Of a stretch of DNA of 64,000 nt, positions 47,385-58,384 are shown in pieces (position 1 is the stretch's first letter; every line of letters starts with the position of its first letter). Both the position numbers and the translations under genes were made by a program. This DNA is from Komagataeibacter oboediens (lineage in GTDB: Bacteria; Pseudomonadota; Alphaproteobacteria; Acetobacterales; Acetobacteraceae): contig NZ_NKTX01000012.1 in assembly GCF_003207815.1 (NCBI RefSeq), positions 1-64,000 on the forward strand, given 5' to 3'. The notes beneath the pieces were generated by a model. It did not search any database, was not told the origin of the DNA, and was given only the letters and a program-made list of their open reading frames with translations.

Positions 47385-49242
47385 GTTCGGGGGCCGGTGG
47401 CACGACTGCGGCCACCGGCGCCGCCGGAGCCACCGCAGGCGGCAGCAGCATGACGATGATGTCGCCCGCCGCCGGTTCCGCCGGAATCGCGTCCTCGGCG
47501 GAGAATATCCATATCGCGCTGCCTTTGCGGATGATCATGAACAGCATCCCCGGCCCATCCAGCAGGTCGGCTTCCTCCACATGTTCTTCCATGACATGGC
47601 TGCCAAAACGCCAGCCCTTTGCGTACAGGGAATCGATGTAGGAGAAATTCCACCCCGGTTCCCCCAGCACCTTGCCGCGCGAATCCCGGCTCAGCCCATG
47701 ATACAGGTCCAGCCGCGCCAGGCCGGGACTGACCTGGAACACACGCTGCCGCCCCAGATCGGGCGCCATGCGCGCGCAGACAAGCCCGTTATAGATCGCG
47801 TCCGGTGTGGTGGCGATCAGGTAGTCCGCCGGACGTTCCTCCAGGCTTTCCTGCCCTTCAACCGACAGCAGCTCCGCGCGCAGGATCGGGATGCCGAACC
47901 CCGCCGCCTTGTTCAGGGCGGGGGCATAGGTGTCGACCATCAGCACCGGCACGCCACGGTCATGCACGGCGCGGGCCAGGCTGGTGGACCATGCATTGGC
48001 CCCCATTATGGCCAGCGCGGGTTCATCCGACAGGGTCAGCCGCAACGCACGCGCCAGCGGACGGAGGGAAAACCCATGCAGGATCATGGTCGAGGCGATC
48101 AGTGCGAACACGGCGGGCGTGATCAGATCCCCCCCGGGATACCCCGCTTCGTGCAGTTGCAGGCCCACGACACCCGCCACCGCCGCCGCCACGATCCCGC
48201 GCGGCGCGATCCAGCCCACGAACAGCCGTTCCTGCCATGACATGCTGGCCCCGATCGTGGACAGGAAAATGCCCAGCGGCCGGACCACGAACATGACGGT
48301 GAACGTCAGCGCCATGATGGGCAGCGACAGTTCGGTCAGCAGCGCGCGCGGCAGGTCCGCCGTCAGCAGCACGAACAGGCACGACACCACGATCACCCCC
48401 AGCGATTCCTTGATGCGCTGCAGTTCCGACATGCCGGTCACATGCAGGTTGGCCAGCGCCATGCCGAACACGGTGGCCGCCATCAGCCCCGCCCCCTGCA
48501 TAAGCAGGTTGCACACCGCCGCCACCCCCATGGCGAAGGCAAGGATCATGGGAATACGCAGGATTTCGGGCAGCATGTCGCGCGCGGACAGGAACTTGAT
48601 CAGCACAGCGGGGAAGATGCCGCACGCAATGGCAAACATGGTGGCGAACAGCAGGTGCGGCCCGATTTCCATTGCCGCCAGCGACATGCCCCCCGTATGC
48701 AGCGGCCGGATCAGCAGACATTCCAGCACCAGCGTCGCCAGAATGGCCGCAATGGGGTCATTGACGATGGCTTCCCACCGCAGGAAGGCCGCGACCCGTG
48801 GCCGCAGCTTGGTATGGCGCAGCAGCGGCAGCACCACCGTCGGCCCCGTCACCACCACGATCGCCCCAAACAGCCATGACGTGCCCCATGGCAGGTGCCC
48901 GACATAATGCGCGGCCAGCGACCCCAGCACCCAGTTGATGGGCAGGGCCGCCGCCGTCAGGCGTAGCACGCCCTCGCCCGATTCACGCCACTGGCGGAAA
49001 TCAAGCGCAAGGCCACCTTCGAACACGATGAAGGCCACGGCCATGGACACAAGTGGATGGAAATATGGCCCGATCGCCGCACCGGGGTGCAGGATGCCCA
49101 GCCCCGGCCCGAACAGCAGACCCAGGGAAAACAGCAGCACGATGGCCGGCAGCTTGAACCGCCACGCCACCCACTGTGCCGCGATCCCGCCGCCCAGCAC
49201 GCACAGAATTCCAATTGCCAGGTTTGTTGCCTGCATTCCCAT
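47371..49242 (-). CDS. cation/proton antiporter with C-terminal RCK/TrkA-type regulatory region
   Basis: 623 residues. About 12 membrane segments in residues 1-400, with the ion-binding NDP motif (EAIVNDPIAAILATL) of CPA1-type Na+(K+)/H+ antiporters; then a Rossmann-like regulatory region (ALAIMGANAWSTSLARAVHDRGVPVLMVDTYAPALNKA, about 415-465) and a Pro/Ala-rich tail. Predicted role in cytoplasmic pH or sodium/potassium balance, relevant for acid tolerance. ATG 49236 is an alternative start. Its end overlaps the L,D-transpeptidase gene. Confidence 0.88.
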   Translation of the reverse strand: MGMQATNLAIGILCVLGGGIAAQWVAWRFKLPAIVLLFSLGLLFGPGLGILHPGAAIGPYFHPLVSMAVAFIVFEGGLALDFRQWRESGEGVLRLTAAALPINWVLGSLAAHYVGHLPWGTSWLFGAIVVVTGPTVVLPLLRHTKLRPRVAAFLRWEAIVNDPIAAILATLVLECLLIRPLHTGGMSLAAMEIGPHLLFATMFAIACGIFPAVLIKFLSARDMLPEILRIPMILAFAMGVAAVCNLLMQGAGLMAATVFGMALANLHVTGMSELQRIKESLGVIVVSCLFVLLTADLPRALLTELSLPIMALTFTVMFVVRPLGIFLSTIGASMSWQERLFVGWIAPRGIVAAAVAGVVGLQLHEAGYPGGDLITPAVFALIASTMILHGFSLRPLARALRLTLSDEPALAIMGANAWSTSLARAVHDRGVPVLMVDTYAPALNKAAGFGIPILRAELLSVEGQESLEERPADYLIATTPDAIYNGLVCARMAPDLGRQRVFQVSPGLARLDLYHGLSRDSRGKVLGEPGWNFSYIDSLYAKGWRFGSHVMEEHVEEADLLDGPGMLFMIIRKGSAIWIFSAEDAIPAEPAAGDIIVMLLPPAVAPAAPVAAVVPPAPEPIPA

Positions 49243-49349
49243 GTCCCGCGTTGTTGCATGTGCAAACGCAAACGCCCCTGCCGCGCGCCAGATTTATGTC
49301 ATGGCCCTGGAATGCGATCGTAGCGTGTCGTTTCGCCTGTTGGATTATA

Positions 49350-50645
49350 TCAGGAATCGCGCTGCATGATGGCAGCAAAAAAACCATCCGTGTGGTGCTG
49401 TCGCGGCGTCAGGCACACCTGCCCCGCCTGCGCCAGCCCCGGTGGCAGGTCATCGTGCACCCCATCCGGAGTGACCGGTGAAAAAGCGGGGTTGCGCGCA
49501 AGGAAGGCGGTGATCTGATCGCCATTTTCCTCACGCAGGACGGAGCACGTGGCGTAGACCATGCGCCCGCCGGGGCGGACAAGGGCCGCCGCGCGGTCCA
49601 TGATGTCGGCCTGCTTGGCCGTCAGTTCCAGCAGGTCCTGTTCACGCAGGCGCAGGCGCGCGTCGGGGTTGCGCCGCCATGTGCCCGTGCCGGTGCATGG
49701 CGCATCGACCAGCACGCGATCGAAACTGCCGCTGCGCCGGCGCGCCCAGCGGTCGCCCGAAACCAGCAGATGACGCTCGGCATTGTGAACGCCCGCGCGG
49801 CGCAGGCGGCGCACCGCGCCCTCCAGCCGGGGTTCGGAAACATCGCATGCCACGATATGGCCGCGATTCTCCATGGTCATGGCCATGCCCAGCGTCTTGC
49901 CCGCGGCCCCGGCACAGTAATCCAGCACGCGCATGCCCGGCCGCGCGCCGACGGCAGCCACCACAAGCTGACTGCCTTCGTCCTGTATTTCCACCATGCC
50001 ACTGCGAAAGGCCGCGCACGATGTCACTGGCTGACGCCCCGCAAGGCGCAGCCCCCATGGCGACAGCGTGGTCTCCTGCGCCGCGATTCCTTCCGCCTCC
50101 AGCGCAGCGCGCGCGGTGGGGCGATCGGATTTCAGCAGGTTGACGCGCAGGTCCAGCGTCGCCTCCCCCTCCATCGCGGCGAGTTCGGCCTCCAGCCCCT
50201 CGCCAAACGTCCGCTCCAGCCGGGGCAGAAGCCAGTCCGGCACTTCCAGCGCAACGGCGCGCGGCATGTCGGGGTGGGTCATCTCCTTGTCGCGAAGCTG
50301 GTCGTACAGCCGTCTTTCCGGCCCGGTCAGGCCCAGCGGGGCGTAGCGTTCACCCGTGAACAGGTCATCGGGGTTTTCGCGCCCCAGCGGTTCGACCGCC
50401 ATCATCGCCAGCGCCAGCAGGCGCGGCGTCGGGTTCATGTCGACACGTTCAATCCACCACTGCAACCGCCGCCAGTGCCGCAGGATCCGCCACACACGCG
50501 CCGAAATGGCCCGGCGGTCGCCGCCACCGATATACCGGCGTTCGCGGAAAAAGGCATTGGCCAGCGCATCGGCAGGCCGCTGCGGCGTCTCCTCCATTGC
50601 GGAAAGAAGGTCAATGGCGGCGGAAAGCCGTGCGCTGGGTGTCAT
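49350..50645 (-). CDS. rsmB: 16S rRNA (cytosine967-C5)-methyltransferase-like RsmB/NOP protein
   Basis: 431 residues. N-terminal NusB-like helical domain (1-140), then a SAM methyltransferase domain with VLDYCAGAAGKTLG, the catalytic cysteines in DAPCTGTGTWRRNPD (motif IV) and YATCSVLREEN (motif VI). It methylates C5 of a cytosine in 16S rRNA; RsmB is the best match by layout. It lies 37 bp downstream of guaB and an intercistronic hairpin. Confidence 0.88.
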   Translation of the reverse strand: MTPSARLSAAIDLLSAMEETPQRPADALANAFFRERRYIGGGDRRAISARVWRILRHWRRLQWWIERVDMNPTPRLLALAMMAVEPLGRENPDDLFTGERYAPLGLTGPERRLYDQLRDKEMTHPDMPRAVALEVPDWLLPRLERTFGEGLEAELAAMEGEATLDLRVNLLKSDRPTARAALEAEGIAAQETTLSPWGLRLAGRQPVTSCAAFRSGMVEIQDEGSQLVVAAVGARPGMRVLDYCAGAAGKTLGMAMTMENRGHIVACDVSEPRLEGAVRRLRRAGVHNAERHLLVSGDRWARRRSGSFDRVLVDAPCTGTGTWRRNPDARLRLREQDLLELTAKQADIMDRAAALVRPGGRMVYATCSVLREENGDQITAFLARNPAFSPVTPDGVHDDLPPGLAQAGQVCLTPRQHHTDGFFAAIMQRDS

Positions 50646-50672
50646 GGATTATTGAACCGTTGCTGTCATGAA

Positions 50673-52389
<1,717 letters not shown>

Positions 52390-53175
52390 TTACGCATGCA
52401 GGCGCAGGCCATCATACGCGGCCTCGACACCATCGGGCAGGTTGGCCTGCATCCAGCCCCAGTCCATGTCCGGCCCCATATGGGTCAGCACCGTGCGGCG
52501 CGGACTGATGATGTCACGCCATTCCAGCACCCGCGCCAGCCACCCGTGGGAGGAATGGGCATCACGCTGGAAACAGTCCACAACCCATGTATCCACGCCC
52601 CGCAGCGTCTCCAGCGCCGTATCATCCATTTCCGCCACGTCGGTGCAGTAGGCCATCGGCCCCACGCGCAGGCCCAGCGTTTCGGTCCTGCCGTGGCACT
52701 GCCCGAACACGCTGACCTCCATCCCCGCCATGACCTGCGTGGAGGGAAGCATCACGTGATTGACCTCCAGAATAGGACGGAAGATGTGGGGCGGCGTCCA
52801 TGGGCGGAAGGCATAGTCAAAACGGACGCTGATTTCATCCATCACCTGCCGCGTGCCGTAAACCGGCAGCGCGCCGCCGATGATGCGGTTGATGGTCCGC
52901 AGTTCATCCAGCCCCGCGATATGGTCGGCATGGGCATGGGTGTACAGCACCGCGTCCACCACGCCGACCCGCTGCGCCAGCAGCTGGTCACGCAGGTCCG
53001 GCCCCGTATCCACCAGCAGCACCCGCCCCGGCCCGTCGCTTATGATCACGGATGAGCGCGTGCGACGGTTACGCGGCTCGTTCGGATCGCATTCGCCCCA
53101 GTCCCCTGCCCCATCCGGGCCGCCCAGCATGGGCACGCCAGCCGAACCGGCGCAGCCAAGGATGATCATTTCCAT
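52390..53175 (-). CDS. MBL-fold metal-dependent hydrolase (PhnP-like)
   Basis: 261 residues. The metallo-beta-lactamase signature THAHADHIAGLD and further ligands in FGQCHG, CTDVAEM and VLTHMGPDMDW are present; the N-terminus MEMIILGCAGSAGVP is typical. The group contains cyclic phosphodiesterases such as PhnP. Conserved last gene after metG and tatD in many alphaproteobacteria; substrate unknown. It starts 3 bp after the tatD stop. Confidence 0.88.
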   Translation of the reverse strand: MEMIILGCAGSAGVPMLGGPDGAGDWGECDPNEPRNRRTRSSVIISDGPGRVLLVDTGPDLRDQLLAQRVGVVDAVLYTHAHADHIAGLDELRTINRIIGGALPVYGTRQVMDEISVRFDYAFRPWTPPHIFRPILEVNHVMLPSTQVMAGMEVSVFGQCHGRTETLGLRVGPMAYCTDVAEMDDTALETLRGVDTWVVDCFQRDAHSSHGWLARVLEWRDIISPRRTVLTHMGPDMDWGWMQANLPDGVEAAYDGLRLHA

Positions 53176-53178
53176 GTG

Positions 53179-53976
53179 TCAGACCGCCCGGCTGAACAGG
53201 CGGCTGAAATTGCGCGTGGTCAGTTCCGCGAACGCGGCATCCTCCACCCCACGCAGTTCCGCCAGCATACGGGCCGTGTAGGCCACGTATCCCGGCTCGT
53301 TCCTCTTGCCGCGGCGCGGCACCGGGGCAAGGTAGGGGGAATCGGTTTCGACCAGCAGCCGGTCTGCGGGCACGTCCTTCGCCACATCACGCACCGACTG
53401 CGCACGGTTGAACGTCGCAATGCCGGAGAAGCTGATATATCCCCCAAGTTCCAGCGCCCCGCGCGCAAGGTCCGGCCCGGATGAGAAGCAGTGGATCAGG
53501 AACGGAAACGCCCCGTTACGCGCAGTCTCGTCCCGCAGGATGCCCAGCGTATCGTCATCGGCTTCACGCGTGTGGATCACCAGCGGCAGCCCGGTGCGCC
53601 GGGCGGCGTCGATATGCACGCGGAAGCTTTCATGCTGTCTGGGGCGGATGTCGGGCTGGCCGTGGAAATAGTCCAGCCCGCTTTCCCCGATCCCCACCAC
53701 GCGCGGGTCATCGGCCATCGCCACCAGTTCCGCCACGTCGGGCAGCACTTCCTCATCCACATGGTCGGGATGGGTGCCGATGGTGCACCACACCCGCAGG
53801 TCGGGCGTATCCAGCGTGGCCAGCTTCTTCTGCTGGTCCGCGCGTGACAGGCGGGTGCCGATGGTCACCATGCCATCCACCCCGGCTTCACGCGTGCGGG
53901 CCAGGATTTCGGGCATTTCCTCATCGGAAAAATGGTCAAGGTGACAGTGGGAGTCGGTCAGTCCCGAACGGGTCAT
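53179..53976 (-). CDS. tatD: TatD family hydrolase / DNase
   Basis: 265 residues, TIM-barrel metal enzyme. Motifs: DSHCHLDHF at the start, GIGESGLDYF, VIHTREAD, and ETDSPYLAPVPRRGKRNEP near the end. Family members show 3'-5' exonuclease activity on DNA or RNA. It overlaps metG by 4 bp (ATGA) and is part of the dacA-to-MBL operon. Confidence 0.92.
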   Translation of the reverse strand: MTRSGLTDSHCHLDHFSDEEMPEILARTREAGVDGMVTIGTRLSRADQQKKLATLDTPDLRVWCTIGTHPDHVDEEVLPDVAELVAMADDPRVVGIGESGLDYFHGQPDIRPRQHESFRVHIDAARRTGLPLVIHTREADDDTLGILRDETARNGAFPFLIHCFSSGPDLARGALELGGYISFSGIATFNRAQSVRDVAKDVPADRLLVETDSPYLAPVPRRGKRNEPGYVAYTARMLAELRGVEDAAFAELTTRNFSRLFSRAV

Positions 53977-55511
53977 GAAGCCTCCGGTTCGACATAACGG
54001 GGGAAAATGCCCTGTGGCGCGGGCAGTTCGCGGCCCGCGGGCAGTGGCGTGTCGAGGGATGCGAAATCCCGCGCGCCCTCTTCCACACCAAGCTGGGTCA
54101 GCATTTTATCCATGCTGCCGGGCATGTAGGGCTGCAGCACGGTCGCGATGATACGCAGCGCATCAGCCAGCACGCGCAGCACGTCGCCCATGCGGGCGGC
54201 ATCGGTTTTCTTCAGCTTCCACGGGGCCTGATGGTCGATATAGGCGTTGCAGGCGCGAATGACCTTCCACACTTCTTCCAGCGCATCGGTCAGGGCCTGC
54301 CGGTCGATCTGGTCATGCATGATCTGCGGCAGCAGGCTAGCGGCGGCCAGCAGCTTCGTGTCCTCGGCCGTGCGGGTGCCCTGCGCCGGCAGCCTGCCGT
54401 CACAGTTGCGCGCGATCTGCGACAGGGTGCGCTGGGCCAGGTTGCCAAGGTCATTGGCCAGTTCGACATTCATGCGCGAGATGATGGCGCGGCGGCTAAG
54501 GTCGCTGTCCCCGCCAAAGGGCATTTCGCGCATCAGGAAAAACCGGATCGGGTCGAGGCCGAATTCCGTTACCAGGTCGCGCGGGTCCACCACGTTGCCC
54601 AGCGACTTGCTCATCTTCTGGCCTTCGATGGTCCACCACCCGTGCGAGAACACGCGCCGGGGCAGCTCCAGCCCCGCCCCCATCAGCAAGGCAGGCCAGT
54701 AAATGGCATGGAAACGCAGGATGTCCTTGCCCACCAGATGCAGGTTGGCGGGCCAGAAATCCCAGCGCGGGGCGGTCTCATCGGGATAGCCCACGGCGGA
54801 CAGGTAGTTGGCCAGCGCATCCACCCACACATACATCACATGCTTCGGGTCGCCCGGCACGGGAATGCCCCAGTTAAAGCTGGTGCGGCTGATGGACAGG
54901 TCGCGCAGGCCCTGCTTCACGAAACTTGCCACCTCGTTACGGCGGCTGGCTGGTTCGATGAAGCCGGGGCGGGTTTCATACAGTTCCAGCAGCCTGTCCG
55001 CAAAGTCAGACAGCCTGAAGAAATATGACGGCTCCTTCACCCATTCAACGGCAGCGCCCGTGGGGGCGACCTTCTTGCCGTCCGGGCCGTCGACCAGTTC
55101 TTCCTCGCCATAGAAGCACTCGTCGCGCGTGGCGTACCAGCCTTCATACGCGCCAAGGTAGATGTGGCCGTTTTCCTCCAGCTTCTTCCACAGCGCCTGC
55201 GCCCCATCAGCATGGCGCGGTTCGGTAGTGCGGATGAAATCATCGTACGAAATGGCCATTTTATCGTACATGTCACGGAAATCGGCGGCCACCCTGTCGG
55301 CAAAGGCAATGGGGGTCATGTCCGCCGCCTGTGCGGCCTGTTCCACCTTCTGCCCGTGTTCGTCCGTGCCGGTCAGGAAAAAGACGTCAAACCCCGCCAG
55401 ACGCTTGAACCGCGCGATCACGTCGGCCGCGACCGATGTATAGGCGTGGCCAATATGCGGCGCCCCGTTCACGTAATAGATTGGTGTTGTGACGTAGTAG
55501 CGCCGTGTCAT
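53973..55511 (-). CDS. metG: methionyl-tRNA synthetase
   Basis: 512 residues. HIGH motif at 19-22 (PHIGHAYTS) and KMSKS in GQKMSKSLGN. It lacks the C-terminal EMAP-like tRNA-binding domain of longer MetRS and lacks the four-cysteine zinc knuckle (the ECFYGEEELVDGPDGKK loop), so it belongs to the shorter class. It overlaps holB and tatD by 4 bp each, showing tight coupling. Confidence 0.96.
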   Translation of the reverse strand: MTRRYYVTTPIYYVNGAPHIGHAYTSVAADVIARFKRLAGFDVFFLTGTDEHGQKVEQAAQAADMTPIAFADRVAADFRDMYDKMAISYDDFIRTTEPRHADGAQALWKKLEENGHIYLGAYEGWYATRDECFYGEEELVDGPDGKKVAPTGAAVEWVKEPSYFFRLSDFADRLLELYETRPGFIEPASRRNEVASFVKQGLRDLSISRTSFNWGIPVPGDPKHVMYVWVDALANYLSAVGYPDETAPRWDFWPANLHLVGKDILRFHAIYWPALLMGAGLELPRRVFSHGWWTIEGQKMSKSLGNVVDPRDLVTEFGLDPIRFFLMREMPFGGDSDLSRRAIISRMNVELANDLGNLAQRTLSQIARNCDGRLPAQGTRTAEDTKLLAAASLLPQIMHDQIDRQALTDALEEVWKVIRACNAYIDHQAPWKLKKTDAARMGDVLRVLADALRIIATVLQPYMPGSMDKMLTQLGVEEGARDFASLDTPLPAGRELPAPQGIFPRYVEPEAS

Positions 55512-56470
55512 GTTCCACTCACCCGCGCAAGCGCCGTCAGGACCGCCTGCAGTTTATCCAGATTGAATTGTTCGGTTTCCGCGCGCAGCCGTACCATGTC
55601 CTGCCACAGCAGGGCCAGTCGGGCCGGGTGCGGATCCCCCTCGCGCCCCCGCTCCGCGCCGAGGGCGAGATTACGCGTCCTGTCTGATATGGCATCACAC
55701 AGCAGATCGAAAAAGACGCAAAAGCCATTTTCGCGCCGGACCACCTGTTCGGCAATGTCATATCCGGCCGCGTCGCCCACCGTGCCATCCATCACGGCAG
55801 CCACGATATCGGCCAGTTCCGCCGCATTCCCCGCCAGCAGGCCAGCCGCCCGCCCTGGCGCGCCGTGGGCCAGCGGCAGGATACGCGCAACCTGTTCCGC
55901 CATGGGGGCGGATGGCATGTCCGCCAGCACCGCGCGCATGGCCGCGTCATCCAGCGGGGACAGCGCCAGCACCCGGCAGCGGCTGCGGATGGTGGGCAGC
56001 AACCGGCCGGGCACCGATGTGGTCAGGATCAGGATCGCGCGTTCTGGCGGTTCCTCAAGGATCTTGAGGATGGCATTGGCCGCCGTGCGGTTCATGTATT
56101 CCGCGCCATCGACAATCACGACGCGCCATCCCCCTTCCGCCGCCGTGCGACGCAGGAAGGCCGATATGGGGCGGATGTCATCACCCACGATCTCGCGGCG
56201 CGGGCGGTGGCGCTTTTCATCCATACCACGCGCGACCACCAGCAGGTCGGCATGGGTGCCCGCCGTAACGCGCCGGCCCACAGGGCTGTCATGGTCCTGC
56301 GCGCCCAGCAGGGTACGCGCCATCATGAAGGCCATGGTGGCCTTGCCGATCCCCTCTGGCCCGGTCAGCAGCCAGGCATGGTGCAGCCTGCCGGTGCGGA
56401 TGACCGACAGGAATTCCTGCCACGCCGCGTCATGCCCCAGCAGCCGGCGGCAGGCGCGTGGGTCAGGCAT
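55508..56470 (-). CDS. holB: DNA polymerase III subunit delta-prime
   Basis: 320 residues. AAA+ clamp-loader domain: LLTGPEGIGKATMAF carries a Walker A-like loop with Ala replacing the usual Ser/Thr, followed by SRC-type motif TIRSRCRVLAL (sensor 1 region). The linker EYMNRTAANAILKILEEPPERAI is diagnostic. It is a non-motor clamp-loader subunit. Its ends overlap tmk by 8 bp and metG by 4 bp. Confidence 0.93.
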   Translation of the reverse strand: MPDPRACRRLLGHDAAWQEFLSVIRTGRLHHAWLLTGPEGIGKATMAFMMARTLLGAQDHDSPVGRRVTAGTHADLLVVARGMDEKRHRPRREIVGDDIRPISAFLRRTAAEGGWRVVIVDGAEYMNRTAANAILKILEEPPERAILILTTSVPGRLLPTIRSRCRVLALSPLDDAAMRAVLADMPSAPMAEQVARILPLAHGAPGRAAGLLAGNAAELADIVAAVMDGTVGDAAGYDIAEQVVRRENGFCVFFDLLCDAISDRTRNLALGAERGREGDPHPARLALLWQDMVRLRAETEQFNLDKLQAVLTALARVSGT

Positions 56471-57107
56471 CGGCGACCCGGTTCAGGTACGGGGCCACAA
56501 TGGCGCGAATGTCGTCCTGCACCGCTGCGGTTGCCGCACTGGCGTCAATCCGGCGGCACCGCGTGTCATCCCGCCGGGCAATGGCGTCAAAACCGGCCGC
56601 CACGCGGGCGTGAAAGGCGGTGTCCAGTGCCTCATACCGGTCCGTGCGGCCATTGCCGCGCGCGGCCATGCGGGCGGCGGCAATGGCGGGCGACACCTGC
56701 AGGACAAGGGTCAGTTCCGGCACAACCGGAATCAGCCCGCGCAGCCGGGCAATCATCTCCAGCAGCGCCGGATCCCCCTGCCCCAGGCCGTATCCCTGAT
56801 AGGCTTCGGTGGAATCGGTAAAACGGTCGCACACCACCACCTTTCCCGCCGCAAGCGCCGGGGCGATGCGGCGGTCGACATGGTCGGCGCGTGCAGCGAA
56901 ATGGGCCATGACCTCGGCCCGGGGCGACAGGTCGTGGCCGCCAAACAGCAGGAAGTCCCGCAGGGCCTCTGCCCCCGGCGTGCCGCCCGGCTCCCGCGTC
57001 AGGTCCACATCCAGCCCCAGCGCGCACAGGTGATCGGCCAGCAGCCGGGCCTGCGTGGACTTGCCCGCCCCCTCGCCGCCTTCAAACGTAATGAACAGAC
57101 CGGACAT
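56463..57107 (-). CDS. tmk: thymidylate kinase
   Basis: 214 residues. P-loop FEGGEGAGKSTQ near residues 8-19, DR motif CDRFTDSTEAYQGYG and the LID Arg region. It phosphorylates dTMP to dTDP, which links naturally to RNR and DNA polymerase genes nearby. It begins 3 bp after the dacA stop and overlaps holB. Confidence 0.95.
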   Translation of the reverse strand: MSGLFITFEGGEGAGKSTQARLLADHLCALGLDVDLTREPGGTPGAEALRDFLLFGGHDLSPRAEVMAHFAARADHVDRRIAPALAAGKVVVCDRFTDSTEAYQGYGLGQGDPALLEMIARLRGLIPVVPELTLVLQVSPAIAAARMAARGNGRTDRYEALDTAFHARVAAGFDAIARRDDTRCRRIDASAATAAVQDDIRAIVAPYLNRVADA

Positions 57108-57110
57108 GGC

Positions 57111-58322
57111 CTATCCGTGGCCCAGCTTGCGACCCAGTACCGCCGTCGCACGGCCCATAAGCCCCAGCCTGGGCACCGCAGCCCCCGCGACCAGCGGGAC
57201 CCGGATTTCGGCAAGGCCCGTATTGGCAATGACCAGTTCACCAAGCTGCTGTCCCGCCGTGACGGGGGCCGGCACCGGGCTGCGGTAATCCATGCTGACA
57301 TGCACCCGGTTCTGCCAGCCATGGGGCAGCGTCAGGGTCACGTCACGGGTGGCGATCACCGGCACGGTCGGGGACTGTCCCAGCCAGACCGGAATGTTGT
57401 CCACCACCGCGCCATTATGAATCAGGGTCGCGTTTTCAAAATTGACGAACGACCATTCAAACAGCCGCTCGCCTTCATTGGCGCGGGCATTGCTGCTGGG
57501 CAGGCCATTAATGGCCATGACCACCCGGTTACCGCTGCGTTCGGCACTGGCGCACAGGCCGAAGCCACCGGCATCGGTATGGCCGGTCTTCAGTCCGTCA
57601 GCGACACCCCTGACCACAAGCGCGTTGCGGTTTTCCTGCGATATCTTGTTAAAGGTGAAGCTTTTTTCCGAAAAGAAATGATAATATTCGGGGAAGTCGT
57701 GGATCAGGTGCATGGCAATGGTCGCCACATCGCGTGCCGACATGTAATGCCCATCCATCGGCCAGCCCGTGGCGTTCAGGAAATGGCTGTTGGTCATGCC
57801 CAGCTGCGCGGCCTGCGCGTTCATCATGCCGACAAACTGGTCTTCCGACCCGGCAATGCCTTCGGCCAGCACGATACAGGCATCGTTGCCCGACTGGATC
57901 ACCATACCCTGTATCAGGTCGGACACCGCAACCGACCCGCGCAGCGGCACGAACATTTTCGACCCCTGCATACGCCACGCCTTTTCACTGACCGGCAGCA
58001 TCTGCTCCAGGGTCAGCCTGCCCGCACGCAGCATGCTGAATACGACATAGGCCGTCATCATCTTGGTCAGCGAGGACGGCGGCATGCGTTCATCCGCCGC
58101 CTTTTCCAGTATGACCGCGCCCGTGGTGTAATCGACGATGCACGCCCACCGCGCAATGGTGTCGATCGGCCCGATCAGGCTGTTGGCCGGCGAGGACGGG
58201 ATTACGGGCGCCGGTGCGGCCGCCGCGGTGGCTGCGGGATGGCGGCGGCGGCTGGCGGCCCATGCCGGGGTGGATACAAGAAGGCTGGTGGCGCCAGCCA
58301 GAAGGAAACGTCGGGTGTGCAT
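57111..58322 (-). CDS. dacA: D-alanyl-D-alanine carboxypeptidase (PBP5/6 type)
   Basis: 403 residues from ATG 58322, with AAGGA five bases upstream. Signal peptide MHTRRFLLAGATSLLVSTPAWA, then catalytic S84-x2-K87 (SLTK), S144-G-N146 and K245-T-G247, followed by the beta-rich second domain and a tail without a clear amphipathic anchor helix. It trims the terminal D-Ala of peptidoglycan stems. A GTG at 58388 overlaps the mltB stop and would give a 22-residue longer N-terminus; the SD favours 58322. Confidence 0.93.
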   Translation of the reverse strand: MHTRRFLLAGATSLLVSTPAWAASRRRHPAATAAAAPAPVIPSSPANSLIGPIDTIARWACIVDYTTGAVILEKAADERMPPSSLTKMMTAYVVFSMLRAGRLTLEQMLPVSEKAWRMQGSKMFVPLRGSVAVSDLIQGMVIQSGNDACIVLAEGIAGSEDQFVGMMNAQAAQLGMTNSHFLNATGWPMDGHYMSARDVATIAMHLIHDFPEYYHFFSEKSFTFNKISQENRNALVVRGVADGLKTGHTDAGGFGLCASAERSGNRVVMAINGLPSSNARANEGERLFEWSFVNFENATLIHNGAVVDNIPVWLGQSPTVPVIATRDVTLTLPHGWQNRVHVSMDYRSPVPAPVTAGQQLGELVIANTGLAEIRVPLVAGAAVPRLGLMGRATAVLGRKLGHG

Positions 58323-58384
58323 TGTATCCTTGGTCCGGTAGGTACCGGCCGGGCGCGCGGCCACGGCCGGGGTGACAGGGTCCG

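Noticed and set aside
55508-56470. HolB degenerate because Walker A ends GKA
   Set aside because: Delta-prime subunits often lack a functional ATP site, so the loss is expected and the gene is intact.
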